From positions 182,733 to 246,732 of the forward strand of contig NZ_BMJC01000007.1 in assembly GCF_014642875.1 (NCBI RefSeq): a stretch of DNA of 64,000 bases, given 5' to 3'. The DNA itself is not shown here. Below: more notes on the stretch, generated by a model. That model searched no databases. It saw only the letters and a list, made by a program, of their open reading frames with translations, and was not told the DNA's origin. The stretch is from Puia dinghuensis (GTDB lineage: Bacteria > Bacteroidota > Bacteroidia > Chitinophagales > Chitinophagaceae). Positions within the stretch are counted from its first letter, which is position 1.

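Noticed and set aside
35800..64000. Dozens of minus-strand and off-frame reading frames of 60-290 codons (for example 40631-41491 minus, 36899-37549 minus)
   Set aside because: They are shadows of the G-rich NRPS frame: Pro/Ser/His-rich with no family resemblance, repeating at every module because the DNA repeats.
34426..64000. The large tandem repeats as a CRISPR-like or satellite array
   Set aside because: Repeat units are coding, in frame and correspond to NRPS domains; spacing follows modules.

Overview
The window reads as Bacteroidota, most likely Chitinophagaceae (Chitinophaga-like). I infer this from the FecR anti-sigma factor at the left edge, the thioredoxin-fold and S9 periplasmic proteins, a UpxY-type NusG paralog, the rarity of Shine-Dalgarno-like sequences, and NRPS modules of a style I associate with this group. 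No tRNA, rRNA or CRISPR array was seen.

Region 1 (1-11.6 kb) is ordinary accessory genome. It holds a partial fecR, a thioredoxin-family lipo/periplasmic protein, an S9 peptidase, two paralogous polytopic membrane proteins of glycosyltransferase-C type, and a small AraC regulator. One of the two membrane proteins is fused behind a complete FAD-dependent oxidoreductase.

Region 2 (11.9-19.3 kb) is a gene graveyard. It contains relics of a thioredoxin-family protein, a glycoside hydrolase family 2 enzyme, a DUF2961 protein, a second tiny DUF2961 scrap and a helix-turn-helix scrap. Set among them is an intact, AT-rich three-gene 'mini-NRPS': an adenylation-carrier protein, a 92-residue helical protein and a free-standing condensation-like enzyme.

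Region 3 (19.4-34.4 kb) starts with a UpxY/NusG-like antiterminator and two leftward glycosyltransferases. From about 22.3 kb a tightly overlapping rightward operon follows: a small membrane protein, an SGNH-hydrolase-like protein, two alpha/beta-hydrolase-fold proteins with non-serine 'nucleophile' positions, a serine hydrolase fused to a cyclic-peptide ABC exporter, a MurJ-like flippase, two more glycosyltransferases, a type II thioesterase and a CmlA-like diiron beta-hydroxylase. Each gene starts inside or against the end of the previous one.

Region 4 (34,426 to the right edge) is one uninterrupted reading frame of at least 9,858 codons, coding a giant nonribosomal peptide synthetase that runs off the window. 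I translated it throughout and found no in-frame stop. Domain order: C-A-T / C-A-T-E / C-A-T / C-A-T / C-A-T / C-A-T-E / C-A-T / C-A-T / C-A... Specificity residues predict Ser, D-Val, Asp, Thr, Ser, D-Ser, Orn, Asp, then an unread ninth residue. The N-terminal C domain suggests an acylated (lipo)peptide. With the beta-hydroxylase, glycosyltransferases, flippase and exporter, the locus looks like a pathway for a hydroxylated, possibly glycosylated lipopeptide. The main oddities are a D-specific-looking C domain (module 5) with no upstream epimerase, clear sub-domain swaps inside modules, and extreme G-over-C strand asymmetry that begins only after the first C domain.
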